DNA from: Pandoraea norimbergensis
Lineage (GTDB): Bacteria; Pseudomonadota; Gammaproteobacteria; Burkholderiales; Burkholderiaceae
Direction of reading: 5' to 3'
Assembly: GCF_001465545.3 (NCBI RefSeq)
Contig: NZ_CP013480.3
Location: forward strand, 1,984,001-2,048,000
DNA: 64,000 nucleotides
Positions 56,374 to 64,000 of this stretch are shown one piece after another (the stretch's first letter is position 1; every line of letters begins with the position of its first letter). Below the pieces are notes generated by a model. The model searched no databases and was not told the DNA's origin. It saw only the letters and a program-made list of their open reading frames with translations. The position numbers and the translations under genes are program-made.

Positions 56374-56549
56374 GCCGTGGCGGTGTCGACTGACACTGCC
56401 GGGCATTAAAGAATTGCACTGCGGCCCGAGAGGGTCGTAGTAGCGATACAGGGTGCAGTCAGGCCCTGAACACAAGTGATCCCGGGTTCTACAAGGGGCG
56501 CGATTTTGGCGTCACACCTGTGATCATGTTAAAAACCTCGGAGTTTTTC
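56374..56549 (+). promoter_or_regulatory. Structured leader between infC and rpmI (possible L20 control site)
   Basis: 176 bases without a gene but with clear RNA structure: a 9-bp hairpin with loop GACT (56379-56400), a stem CGGCCC/GGGTCG with GAGA (GNRA) loop (56422-56437) enclosed by TGCAC/GTGCA (56415-56419, 56453-56457), and a small stem AAAAAC/GTTTTT that puts the rpmI ribosome site in its loop. In E. coli L20 represses rpmI-rplT by binding RNA at this place; homology of structure is not shown. Confidence 0.4.
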
Positions 56550-56747
56550 ATGCCTAAGATGAAAACCAAGAGCGGTGCCAAGAAGCGCTTTCGCGTGCGT
56601 CCGGGCGGTACCGTTAAGCGTGGTCAGGCTTTCAAGCGTCACATTTTGACGAAGAAGTCCACCAAGAATAAGCGTCACCTGCGCGGTGCCGTCGGCGTTC
56701 ATGATTCCGATATGAACTCCGTACGCGCAATGCTGCCCTTCGCTTAA
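56550..56747 (+). CDS. rpmI: 50S ribosomal protein L35
   Basis: 65 residues from the ATG at 56550 ([20 protein letters not shown]), with CGGAG upstream; ten open codons before it are leader. The rest ([18 protein letters not shown]) is typical L35. rplT follows 25 bases downstream. Confidence 0.97.
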   Translation: MPKMKTKSGAKKRFRVRPGGTVKRGQAFKRHILTKKSTKNKRHLRGAVGVHDSDMNSVRAMLPFA

Positions 56748-56772
56748 ACCCCGACTTAGATAGGAGAGAAAT

Positions 56773-57132
56773 ATGCCTCGAGTCAAACGTGGGGTCACTG
56801 CACGGGCCCGCCATAAGAAAGTCATCGCAGCAGCCAAGGGTTTCCGCGGCCGCCGCAATAACGTCTTCCGCATCGCTAAGCAAGCGGTTATGCGCGCTGG
56901 GCAATATGCCTATCGCGATCGCCGTAACAAGAAGCGCGTGTTCCGCGCCTTGTGGATTGCGCGTATCAATGCAGGTGTGCGTCAGCACGGTATGACCTAC
57001 AGCGTGTTTATCGCTGGTCTGAAGAAGGCCTCGATCGAACTCGACCGTAAGGTGCTGTCCGACATGGCCATCAACGACAAGCCGGCATTTGCCGCGGTTG
57101 TCGCCCAGGTGAAAGCCGCCGTCGCAGCCTGA
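56773..57132 (+). CDS. rplT: 50S ribosomal protein L20
   Basis: 119 residues with AGGAGAG before the ATG. It binds 23S rRNA early in assembly and in many bacteria represses its own operon. The start [33 protein letters not shown] and the core [27 protein letters not shown] are standard. A terminator-type hairpin follows before pheS. Confidence 0.98.
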   Translation: MPRVKRGVTARARHKKVIAAAKGFRGRRNNVFRIAKQAVMRAGQYAYRDRRNKKRVFRALWIARINAGVRQHGMTYSVFIAGLKKASIELDRKVLSDMAINDKPAFAAVVAQVKAAVAA

Positions 57133-57180
57133 AGCTGTAGTTAGCGTATAGCGCGTTTTACCGCGCGCCATTCGCCAGGA

Positions 57181-57212
57181 GGGGGCTCTCATCGGAGCCC
57201 CCTTTTGTTTTT
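57181..57212 (+). terminator. Intrinsic terminator between rplT and pheS
   Basis: GGGGGCTC and its complement enclose TCATCG and are followed by TTTTGTTTTT. It probably lowers, but need not stop, transcription into pheST. No leader peptide with Phe codons precedes it. Confidence 0.85.
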
Positions 57213-57271
57213 CGACTGCTTTTTTGCATGTACATGCGGCCATTCGACCGCCTAACTTGAGCCTGTAGCAT

Positions 57272-58285
57272 ATGGATCTGGAACTTATCGTCAGCGAAGC
57301 GCAGCGTGCGTTCGCCGCCGCTCCCGACGCCGCCGCGCTGGAAAACGAGAAAGCCCGCTTTCTTGGCAAAACCGGCCAATTGACCGAGTTGCTCAAAGGC
57401 CTCGGCAAGCTCGATCCCGAAGCCCGCAAGAGCGAAGGCGCACGGATCAACGCGGCCAAGCAACAGATCGAAGGCGCCTTGCAGGCGCGCCGTCAAGCCA
57501 TGGCCGATGCGCTGCTCGATGCGCGCCTGTCCGCCGAGGCCATCGACGTGACGCTGCCCGGGCGTGGTCTGGGTGCCGGTAGCCTGCACCCCGTGCTCAA
57601 TACCTGGGAGCGCGTTGAACAGATTTTCCGTTCCATCGGCTTCGACGTGGCCGACGGCCCCGAGATCGAAACCGACTGGTTCAACTTCACTGCCCTGAAC
57701 AGCCCGGAAAACCATCCGGCCCGTTCGATGCAGGACACCTTCTATGTCGAAGGTAACGACGACGCCGGCAAGCCGTTGCTGCTGCGCACGCACACCAGCC
57801 CGATGCAGGTGCGTTATGCGCGCATGAACAAGCCGCCGATCAAGGTCATCGCCCCGGGGCGTACCTATCGCGTCGACTCGGATGCCACGCACTCGCCGAT
57901 GTTCCATCAGGTCGAAGGCCTGTGGATTGCCGAAGACATCAGCTTTGCCGACCTGAAGGGCGTGTACACCGATTTTCTGCGCAAGTTCTTCGAGCGCGAC
58001 GACATTCAGGTGCGCTTCCGCCCGTCGTACTTCCCGTTCACGGAACCGTCCGCCGAGATCGACATGCAATTTGAAACCGGCAAGAACGCCGGCAAGTGGC
58101 TGGAGATTTCGGGTTCGGGGCAGGTGCATCCGAGCGTGGTGCGCAACATGGGTCTCGACCCCGAGCGCTACATCGGTTTCGCGTTCGGCTCCGGCCTCGA
58201 GCGCCTGACGATGCTGCGCTATGGCGTGCAGGACTTGCGTCTGTTCTACGAGAACGATCTGCGCTTCCTGCGCCAATTCATGTAA
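57272..58285 (+). CDS. pheS: Phenylalanine-tRNA ligase, alpha subunit
   Basis: 337 residues. Forms an alpha2-beta2 enzyme with PheT. The N-terminal coiled coil (about 1-90) leads to the class II catalytic core: motif 1 [20 protein letters not shown], motif 2 [29 protein letters not shown] and motif 3 [17 protein letters not shown]. pheT starts 86 bases downstream. Confidence 0.97.
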   Translation: MDLELIVSEAQRAFAAAPDAAALENEKARFLGKTGQLTELLKGLGKLDPEARKSEGARINAAKQQIEGALQARRQAMADALLDARLSAEAIDVTLPGRGLGAGSLHPVLNTWERVEQIFRSIGFDVADGPEIETDWFNFTALNSPENHPARSMQDTFYVEGNDDAGKPLLLRTHTSPMQVRYARMNKPPIKVIAPGRTYRVDSDATHSPMFHQVEGLWIAEDISFADLKGVYTDFLRKFFERDDIQVRFRPSYFPFTEPSAEIDMQFETGKNAGKWLEISGSGQVHPSVVRNMGLDPERYIGFAFGSGLERLTMLRYGVQDLRLFYENDLRFLRQFM

Positions 58286-58371
58286 TTGATGTCGACGGCC
58301 CTGTGCAGGCGCGCCAAGTTGCTGCCGCCGGGCTCTCGGATGTGAAGACTTAACTGCGAGCGAACTGATCC

Positions 58372-60813
58372 ATGCAATTCTCTGAATCGTGGCTGCGTAC
58401 CCTGGTCGACCCAGATCTGTCGACCGACGCGTTGGCGCACGCCCTGACGATGTCCGGGCTCGAAGTCGAGGAAACCGACCCCGTCGCCCCGCCGTTTACC
58501 GGCGTCGTGGTGGCGAAGGTGCTCGAAGTGGCCCGTCACCCGGATGCTGACCGCCTGAACGTTTGCCAGGTGGATGCCGGCACCGGCGAGACGCTCACCA
58601 TTGTGTGCGGCGCGCCCAATGTTGCCCCGGGCATCAAAGTGCCGTGCGCCACGGTTGGCGCCGCACTGCCGCCGGCAGAACCCGGCGCGGCCCCGTTCCA
58701 GATCAAGATCGGCAAACTGCGCGGCGTGCAGAGCTTCGGTATGCTGTGTTCTGCCCGTGAGCTCAAGCTCTCGGAAGACCATGGCGGTCTGATGATCTTG
58801 CCGGAAGATGCCCCCGTCGGCATGAACATCCGTGAGTATCTCGACTTGGACGACACCGTCTTCGTCGTGAAGCTCACCCCGAACAAGGCCGATTGCCTCT
58901 CGTTGCTCGGCGTCGCGCGCGAAGTGGCCGCGATCACTGGCGCCCCGCTGAAGGATTTGCCGGGCCAAGGCGCGCAGCCGTCGACGATCGCCGACACGTT
59001 CCCTGTCAAGATCACCTCGCCGGAAGGCTGTGGTCGTTTCGGTGGCCGTATCATCCGCAACGTGAATGCCGCGGCGCCGTCGCCGCGCTGGATGGTCGAG
59101 CGCCTTGAGCGCGCCGGTCAGCGCAGCATCTCGGCACTGGTCGACATCACCAACTACGTGATGCTCGAACTGGGCCAGCCGCTGCACGTGTATGACCTGA
59201 ACCGTCTGCAGGGCGGCATCGACGTGCGCTTCGGCCGCGCGGGCGAAACGCTCAAACTGCTCAACGAACAAACCGTCACGCTCGACGAGAGCGTGCTCGC
59301 CATTACTGACGCCAGCGGCCCGATCGGGCTGGCCGGCATCATGGGCGGCGACTCGACCAAGGCCGGTCTGGAAACGCAGAACATCTTCCTGGAAGGTGCG
59401 TTCTTCTTCCCGCAAGCCATTCAGGGCCGCGCCCGCAAGTACAACTTCACGAGCGATGCGTCGCACCGTTTCGAGCGCGGCGTCGATTTCGCCGGCAACG
59501 TGCGTGCGCTGGAACGCGCCACGCAACTCGTGTTGGAAATCTGCGGCGGCCAGGCTGGCCCGCTGGAAGATCAAGTGGCGCGTCTGCCCGAGCGCAAGCC
59601 GGTGACGATGCGTGTGGCCCGTGCCGTTAAGATTCTCGGCGTGCCGGTGAGCGAGCAGGAGATGGGTGAGATCTTCACGCGCCTCGGTCTGCCGTTCGCG
59701 CTGAAGGACGGTGTGTTCGAAGTCACGCCGCCGTCGTATCGCTTCGACATCGAAATCGAAGAAGACCTGATCGAAGAAATTGCACGCATCTACGGCTTCG
59801 ACCGCATTCCGGCCAACCCGCCGGTCGCGGCAAGCGCCATGCGTCCGACGCAAGAAGGCCGCCGCTCGCAGCACGCGGTGCGTCACGCCATTGCCGCGCG
59901 CGACTATCACGAGACGGTGGGCTTCAGCTTCGTCGACGTGGAATGGGAAGCTGACTTTGCCGGCAACGACAACCCGATCAAGTTGCTCAACCCGATCGCG
60001 AGTCACCTTGCCGTGATGCGTTCCACGCTCATCGGCAGCCTGATCGCGACCACGCGCTACAACCTGAACCGCAAGACATCGCGCGTTCGCGTGTTCGAAA
60101 TCGGCCGCACGTATCACCGCGACAACACGGTGGCGTCGGGTGAGCTGACGGTGGGCGGCTATCGCCAGCCAGTGACCGTGGCGGCACTCGCCTACGGTCC
60201 GGTGTTCGACGAACAATGGGGCGCCGCATCGCGTCAGGTCGACTTCTTCGACGTGAAGGGCGATCTCGAAGCACTGCTCGCACCGCGTACCGCACGCTTC
60301 GTGAAGGCCGAGCATCCGGCCTTGCATCCGGGACGCAGCGCGGCCATCGAAGTCGACGGTAAGCGCGTCGGCTTCGTGGGTGAATTGCATCCGCGTTGGC
60401 AGCAGAAGTACGATCTGCCGCACGCACCGGTGCTGTTCGAGATCGAGGCGGAGGCGCTGTTCGCGCGCGATGTGGCGAGCTACGAGGAGATCTCGAAGTT
60501 CCCGCCGGTCACGCGAGATCTCGCACTCGTGGTGTCGCAGTCGCAGGCGGTGCAGCCGCTGATCGACGCGATGCTGGCGGCACGTGAGGACGACCCGGCA
60601 TGCAGCGTGGTGCAGTCCGTGCGCCTGTTTGACGAGTTCCGTCCGAAGGCCGGCGCAGCGTCGGGATCGCTTGGCGCGCAAGACAAAAGCCTGGCGTTTC
60701 GTGTTACTCTGCAAGACCCCTCGGGTACCCTCCAGGACGAGACCGTCGAGCGCGCTGTCGCTGCGTTGGTACAACGGGTTGGAGACGCGTTCGGCGCACG
60801 ATTGCGCGCGTAA
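58372..60813 (+). CDS. pheT: Phenylalanine-tRNA ligase, beta subunit
   Basis: 813 residues. Domains in order: tRNA-binding OB fold (about 40-150, [15 protein letters not shown]), B3/B4 editing domain (about 210-390), B5 (about 400-480), catalytic-like core (about 490-690, [12 protein letters not shown]), and the C-terminal ferredoxin-like anticodon-binding domain ([14 protein letters not shown] onward). It edits Tyr-tRNA-Phe and recognises tRNA. ihfA begins 61 bases after the stop, the usual order. Confidence 0.97.
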   Translation: MQFSESWLRTLVDPDLSTDALAHALTMSGLEVEETDPVAPPFTGVVVAKVLEVARHPDADRLNVCQVDAGTGETLTIVCGAPNVAPGIKVPCATVGAALPPAEPGAAPFQIKIGKLRGVQSFGMLCSARELKLSEDHGGLMILPEDAPVGMNIREYLDLDDTVFVVKLTPNKADCLSLLGVAREVAAITGAPLKDLPGQGAQPSTIADTFPVKITSPEGCGRFGGRIIRNVNAAAPSPRWMVERLERAGQRSISALVDITNYVMLELGQPLHVYDLNRLQGGIDVRFGRAGETLKLLNEQTVTLDESVLAITDASGPIGLAGIMGGDSTKAGLETQNIFLEGAFFFPQAIQGRARKYNFTSDASHRFERGVDFAGNVRALERATQLVLEICGGQAGPLEDQVARLPERKPVTMRVARAVKILGVPVSEQEMGEIFTRLGLPFALKDGVFEVTPPSYRFDIEIEEDLIEEIARIYGFDRIPANPPVAASAMRPTQEGRRSQHAVRHAIAARDYHETVGFSFVDVEWEADFAGNDNPIKLLNPIASHLAVMRSTLIGSLIATTRYNLNRKTSRVRVFEIGRTYHRDNTVASGELTVGGYRQPVTVAALAYGPVFDEQWGAASRQVDFFDVKGDLEALLAPRTARFVKAEHPALHPGRSAAIEVDGKRVGFVGELHPRWQQKYDLPHAPVLFEIEAEALFARDVASYEEISKFPPVTRDLALVVSQSQAVQPLIDAMLAAREDDPACSVVQSVRLFDEFRPKAGAASGSLGAQDKSLAFRVTLQDPSGTLQDETVERAVAALVQRVGDAFGARLRA

Positions 60814-60874
60814 AGCATTGTAGAGTCTGGTTGCGAGTGGTTTATCGCACTGTCATCGCCATCGCGTGGGACGT

Positions 60875-61267
60875 ATGAACGAAATGAATCCTGGTGAATT
60901 TGAAGCCATGCTCGCGGCGCAGCGAATCGCGCTGGGTCGTAGCGAAGTGAACGAAGTCGGCACCGAAGCGCCGACGCTGACCAAGGCCGAACTGGCCGAG
61001 TTGTTGTTCGAGCATGTGGGTCTGAACAAGCGCGAGGCCAAGGATATGGTCGAAGCGTTTTTCGAATCGATCCGCGACGCGCTCGAATCGGGTGACAGCG
61101 TCAAGCTCTCCGGCTTCGGCAACTTCCAGTTGCGCGACAAGCCGCAACGCCCGGGCCGCAATCCGAAGACGGGGGAGGCGATTCCGATCGCCGCCCGTCG
61201 TGTCGTGACCTTCCACGCCAGTCAGAAGCTCAAGTCGATGGTGGAGTCTGGCGTACTGAGCAAGTAA
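60875..61267 (+). CDS. ihfA: Integration host factor, alpha subunit
   Basis: 130 residues from the ATG at 60875. The core from about residue 34 ([31 protein letters not shown]) with the DNA-minor-groove arm ([29 protein letters not shown]) is standard IHF alpha. The 33-residue N-terminal extension ([20 protein letters not shown]) is typical of this bacterial family and absent in E. coli. IHF bends DNA in recombination and regulation. A GC hairpin (61273-61297) follows, without a T run. Confidence 0.95.
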   Translation: MNEMNPGEFEAMLAAQRIALGRSEVNEVGTEAPTLTKAELAELLFEHVGLNKREAKDMVEAFFESIRDALESGDSVKLSGFGNFQLRDKPQRPGRNPKTGEAIPIAARRVVTFHASQKLKSMVESGVLSK

Positions 61268-61332
61268 GTCCCCGGCCGCCGCTTTCTGTGGCGGCCGTAT
61301 CCTAACTGTCGTTCAAACACGCTGACGCCGCG

Positions 61333-61728
61333 ATGGATCACGTTGCCTTGCCGCCGATTCCCGCCAAGCGTTACTTCACCATCGGTGAAGTGAGCGAGTT
61401 GTGTGGCGTCAAGCCGCACGTGCTGCGCTACTGGGAGCAGGAGTTCACGCAACTGCGCCCGGTCAAACGCCGTGGCAATCGACGGTACTACCAACATCAT
61501 GAAGTCCTGCTGATCCGGCGTATCCGGGAACTGCTCTATGAGCAAGGCTTCACCATCAACGGTGCCCGCAACCGGCTTGAAGCCGACACGCCGCGGGGTG
61601 CCCGCAACGCGGTCGCCGCTGCGGCACGCGCTGCCACCGAGGCGGGTGCGGACGATACCGAGACTGGCTTCGACGTGGACGATCTGCGCCGCAAGCTCGA
61701 AGGTGTCATCGATCTGCTGAAGACCTGA
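61333..61728 (+). CDS. MerR-family regulator downstream of ihfA
   Basis: 131 residues. The DNA-binding domain (about 12-85; KRYFTIGEVSELCGVKPHVLRYWEQEF ... GNRRYYQHHEVLLIRRIRELLYEQGFTINGARNRL) is of the short MlrA-like type with a conserved Trp-Glu pair. The rest is a short Ala-rich link and a C-terminal helix. It has no effector domain, and its target is unknown, though the ihfA-merR order is widely kept in beta- and gamma-proteobacteria. Confidence 0.92.
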   Translation: MDHVALPPIPAKRYFTIGEVSELCGVKPHVLRYWEQEFTQLRPVKRRGNRRYYQHHEVLLIRRIRELLYEQGFTINGARNRLEADTPRGARNAVAAAARAATEAGADDTETGFDVDDLRRKLEGVIDLLKT

Positions 61729-62057
61729 ACTCTGCGTCTGCGCTTTCGCCGCAGCGCGTCTGTCTCCGGGATTCTCCCGATGCGGCGAACGCCGAAAACT
61801 CCGTAATCCAAGATAAGAGACGCCGTTACGGCGGGGCTGCGCTCGCCGGTCGTACGATCGGCATGCCAAGTGTCCGGGCGCGCGATAAACATCCCCCGAT
61901 TGAGTGACGTGGAACGGCTTTCAGGGTCGGGCCGATTGTCTTACACTTGCCGGAAAACATGGCGGCGATATCATTCGCCACCCGTTGGATCCTCTGAACA
62001 TTCCGGGCCAACATCGACCATCGAGCGGGGGCGCGATGGCTGAAAGGATCTCGACCT
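61729..62057. other. Intergenic region before the GGDEF/EAL gene
   Basis: 329 bases. No RNA gene or supported frame is seen; open frames starting at 61904 and 62036 use another frame from the sensor protein and lack its codon pattern. It should hold the promoter of the GGDEF/EAL gene. Confidence 0.5.
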
Positions 62058-64000
62058 ATGGTGGAACCGAGCACGGCGGGAGCGAGGCGGGGGCGCTGGA
62101 CGACGTCCTATCGTTCAATCGTCGCGATTCTGATTTTCGGTTTCCTGATCCTTGTCCTCGTCTGGACAGCGGTGCTGTGGCGCATTTCCCTCGAACACAA
62201 GGCCATTCTGCGAGACGCCGCCGCGTCGGCATCGACCGTCGCCAGCGCGCTGGAACAGCAGACCTTGCGCGCTATCCGTCAGGTCGATCAGATCACCCGC
62301 TTCGTCAAATTCGAGTTCGAACATCATCGCAGCGAGTTCAGTCTGAACGGGGCGCTGGATGCGGGGATCGTCGCCGACCGTCACATGGTGCTCGTGAGTC
62401 TGGCCGATGCCAAAGGCAACATCACGGCGGCCACCATCCCGGGGCGTAGCAACGGCGTGAGCATTGCCGATCGCGAGCATTTTCGCGTTCATCTCGACGA
62501 CGCGAGCGAGAACCTCTTCATCAGTCACCCCGTATTCGGCCGCGTATCACGCAAGTGGGTGCTGCAATTCTCGCGTCGTCTGAACAACCCGGACGGCAGC
62601 TTCGCCGGGGTCGTCGTCGTTTCGCAAGAGCCGAGTTACTTCACCGCAGACTTCTACACTAACGCCGTGCTCGGGCAGTACGGTCAGATCGCTGTGATCG
62701 CCGACGATGGCACGCTGCTCGCGCGCAGCACCGGCGCAGGGGTGGCCGTGACTGGGACGGGCGAGTTGCCGCCGTTTCCCGCCGCGCAGCGTAACTCGGG
62801 TGTACAGCGCGATCCGATCGACGGTGTTGAACGCGTGGTGGCTTACCGCCATCTCGGCGACTATCCGCTGGCCGTTCAGGTTGGCTTGTCGATGGACGAG
62901 GAACTCGCTGAGTATCGTCACGTGGAGCGCGTCTATCTCACGATGGCGACGTTCGTCTCGGTGGCGCTGGTGGTGTTCTTCGCGCTCATTGCCTACCTGA
63001 TGCAGCGCCTGATCGGTCGCGATCAGCAACTCACACGGTTGATCTCCTACGACGCGCTAACCGGGCTGCCGAATCGCTATGCATTGATGGAGTCGTTGCG
63101 AAACGACCTGGCCGATGCGGGCGACGTCGGCAAAGTGGCCTTGCTGCATATTGATCTGGACAACTTCAAGAGCGTGAACGACACCCTGGGGCACGCGCAG
63201 GGTGACGAGATCATCCGGCAGGTGGCGGAGCGCTTTATCGCGCGCGTGCCGTCCGACGCTTTGCTGGCGCGCTTTGCCGGCGACGAGTTCATGGTGGTGT
63301 TGCGGGGCGACGAGGCGGTGACTCAAGCCGAACCGCTCGCCGAAGCCCTGCTTGCCGTCTTGAAGGCGCCGATGGTGGCCGATAGCACGTCGTTTGCGCT
63401 GCACGCGAGTATCGGTGTGACCTTCTGGTCCAAGCCGGAGGAAACCGAAGCCGATCTGATCAAGAAGGCCGATCTCGCCATGTATTCGGCGAAAGAGGCG
63501 GGCAAGAGCGTCGTGAGGGTGTACTCGCAACAGATGACGTATCAGGCGCACCAGTTAGTGGTGTGGGAGCGTCAGATGGAGCAAGCGCTCGCCAACGGTG
63601 AGTTTTTCCTGGCGTATCAGCCGATCGTCGCGCTTGAGTCGGATTGCATCTGCGGCATGGAGGCATTGATCCGGTGGCGTCACCCCGAGCGTGGCGTGAT
63701 TGCCGCGGGGGAATTCATCCCGCTGGCCGAGACGACGGGGCAGATTGTCGCCATCGGTGAGTTTGCTTTGGCGCAGGCCTGCCGGCAACTGGCCGCGTGG
63801 CGCGATACGCCGATGGCATCGTTGCGCCTCGCGGTAAACGTCTCGTCGGTGCAGTTCTGGCGCGGCGATATCTGCGAACTGGTCGAGCGTTACGTGCGTG
63901 AATACGACATCGGGCCCAGCCGCCTGGAGTTGGAGATTACCGAGTCGGTGATGGTCAAGAACCCGGCGCTGGTCGAGTCGAAGATCAACCAGCTCAAGCG
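62058..64000 (+). CDS. Membrane GGDEF-EAL protein, C-terminus cut by window edge
   Basis: At least 647 residues from the ATG at 62058, with AAAGGA nine bases upstream. Layout: short cytoplasmic start, membrane helix about 20-42, periplasmic sensor domain about 45-290 of the Cache type, second helix about 293-315, GGDEF domain about 330-490, EAL domain from about 505. The GGDEF signature reads AGDEF (407-411), and the EAL motif is intact (EALIRW, 535-540; NVSSVQFW; LELEITES). It should make or break down cyclic di-GMP in response to an outside signal; the EAL motif favours phosphodiesterase, and AGDEF can still be active. The last EAL motifs lie beyond the window. Confidence 0.92.
   Translation, partial: MVEPSTAGARRGRWTTSYRSIVAILIFGFLILVLVWTAVLWRISLEHKAILRDAAASASTVASALEQQTLRAIRQVDQITRFVKFEFEHHRSEFSLNGALDAGIVADRHMVLVSLADAKGNITAATIPGRSNGVSIADREHFRVHLDDASENLFISHPVFGRVSRKWVLQFSRRLNNPDGSFAGVVVVSQEPSYFTADFYTNAVLGQYGQIAVIADDGTLLARSTGAGVAVTGTGELPPFPAAQRNSGVQRDPIDGVERVVAYRHLGDYPLAVQVGLSMDEELAEYRHVERVYLTMATFVSVALVVFFALIAYLMQRLIGRDQQLTRLISYDALTGLPNRYALMESLRNDLADAGDVGKVALLHIDLDNFKSVNDTLGHAQGDEIIRQVAERFIARVPSDALLARFAGDEFMVVLRGDEAVTQAEPLAEALLAVLKAPMVADSTSFALHASIGVTFWSKPEETEADLIKKADLAMYSAKEAGKSVVRVYSQQMTYQAHQLVVWERQMEQALANGEFFLAYQPIVALESDCICGMEALIRWRHPERGVIAAGEFIPLAETTGQIVAIGEFALAQACRQLAAWRDTPMASLRLAVNVSSVQFWRGDICELVERYVREYDIGPSRLELEITESVMVKNPALVESKINQLK

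Noticed and set aside
57133..57271. Phe leader peptide before pheS, as in E. coli pheM
   Set aside because: No ATG lies between the rplT stop and the terminator, and no Phe-rich frame is present. The hairpin is taken as a plain or partial terminator.
61904..62449. Plus-strand frame before and inside the GGDEF/EAL gene
   Set aside because: It overlaps the sensor protein in a different frame, has no ribosome site, and its product has no domain pattern, whereas the frame from 62058 gives a complete Cache-GGDEF-EAL protein.

Overview
The window is about 64 kb of dense, GC-rich (roughly 63%) beta-proteobacterial chromosome. Gene families and order point to the Burkholderiaceae, most likely Pandoraea or a close relative: an ECF sigma factor–DUF3619–DUF3106–RDD block next to ilvBHC, rpsO-pnp, and relA–tRNA-Val–thrS-infC-rpmI-rplT-pheS-pheT-ihfA-merR. 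I ran no database search, so the genus is an inference. There is no phage, insertion sequence, CRISPR array or plasmid-type gene; this is mostly core chromosome with short accessory patches.

Layout. 1-2295 (minus): ECF sigma factor, a one-helix membrane protein (DUF3619), a periplasmic 18-residue-repeat protein (DUF3106) and an RDD membrane protein, which look like one envelope-signalling operon. 2743-10602 (plus): branched-chain amino acid genes ilvB, ilvH, ilvC, then psd and pssA for phosphatidylethanolamine, a Kbp-like LysM protein and leuA. 10839-14040: a MerR regulator fused to a P-loop ATPase carrying a 16-unit nine-base repeat, a BamE-like lipoprotein and an orphan substrate-binding protein. 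14292-17014: rpsO-pnp. 17230-18100: tRNA-Ala, -Glu, -Asp, -Asp, with a duplicated tRNA-Asp tail. 18366-30029: mostly minus-strand accessory genes (glucarate dehydratase, SDR, LysR, MATE pump, ArnT-like glycosyltransferase, L31, MtfA peptidase, MerR/MFS pair, MgtC-like small protein). 30660-37332: FAD dehydrogenase/DUF2069/WrbA operon, YihY, Mpo1-like protein, and hydrolase plus MetY. 37807-41346: CBS protein, MFS-acyltransferase fusion, aroC. 41480-51044: MliC-like inhibitor, ETF-ubiquinone oxidoreductase, SDR, TRAP binding protein, thioesterase, PAS-LuxR regulator, CoA transferase A/B with 3-hydroxybutyrate dehydrogenase, hydrolase, RidA. 51092-61728: relA, tRNA-Val and the thrS-to-ihfA translation operon with a MerR gene. 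62058 to the right edge: a membrane GGDEF/EAL protein cut by the window.

How genes work together. ilvBHC and leuA make the branched-chain precursors. psd and pssA are the two last steps to phosphatidylethanolamine. The CoA transferase and BdhA converge on one shared terminator and fit 3-hydroxybutyrate/acetoacetate use. RelA sits upstream of a translation operon.

Most interesting points: (1) a candidate transcription attenuator before thrS, with a 15-codon leader peptide holding three Thr codons and mutually exclusive antiterminator and terminator stems; (2) the sigma/DUF3619/DUF3106/RDD operon as a possible envelope-stress system; (3) the MerR-ATPase fusion with an (EAN)16 tract just before its Walker B motif; (4) the 74-bp duplication of a tRNA-Asp end; (5) recurring short tandem repeats of period 9-10 at seven places.
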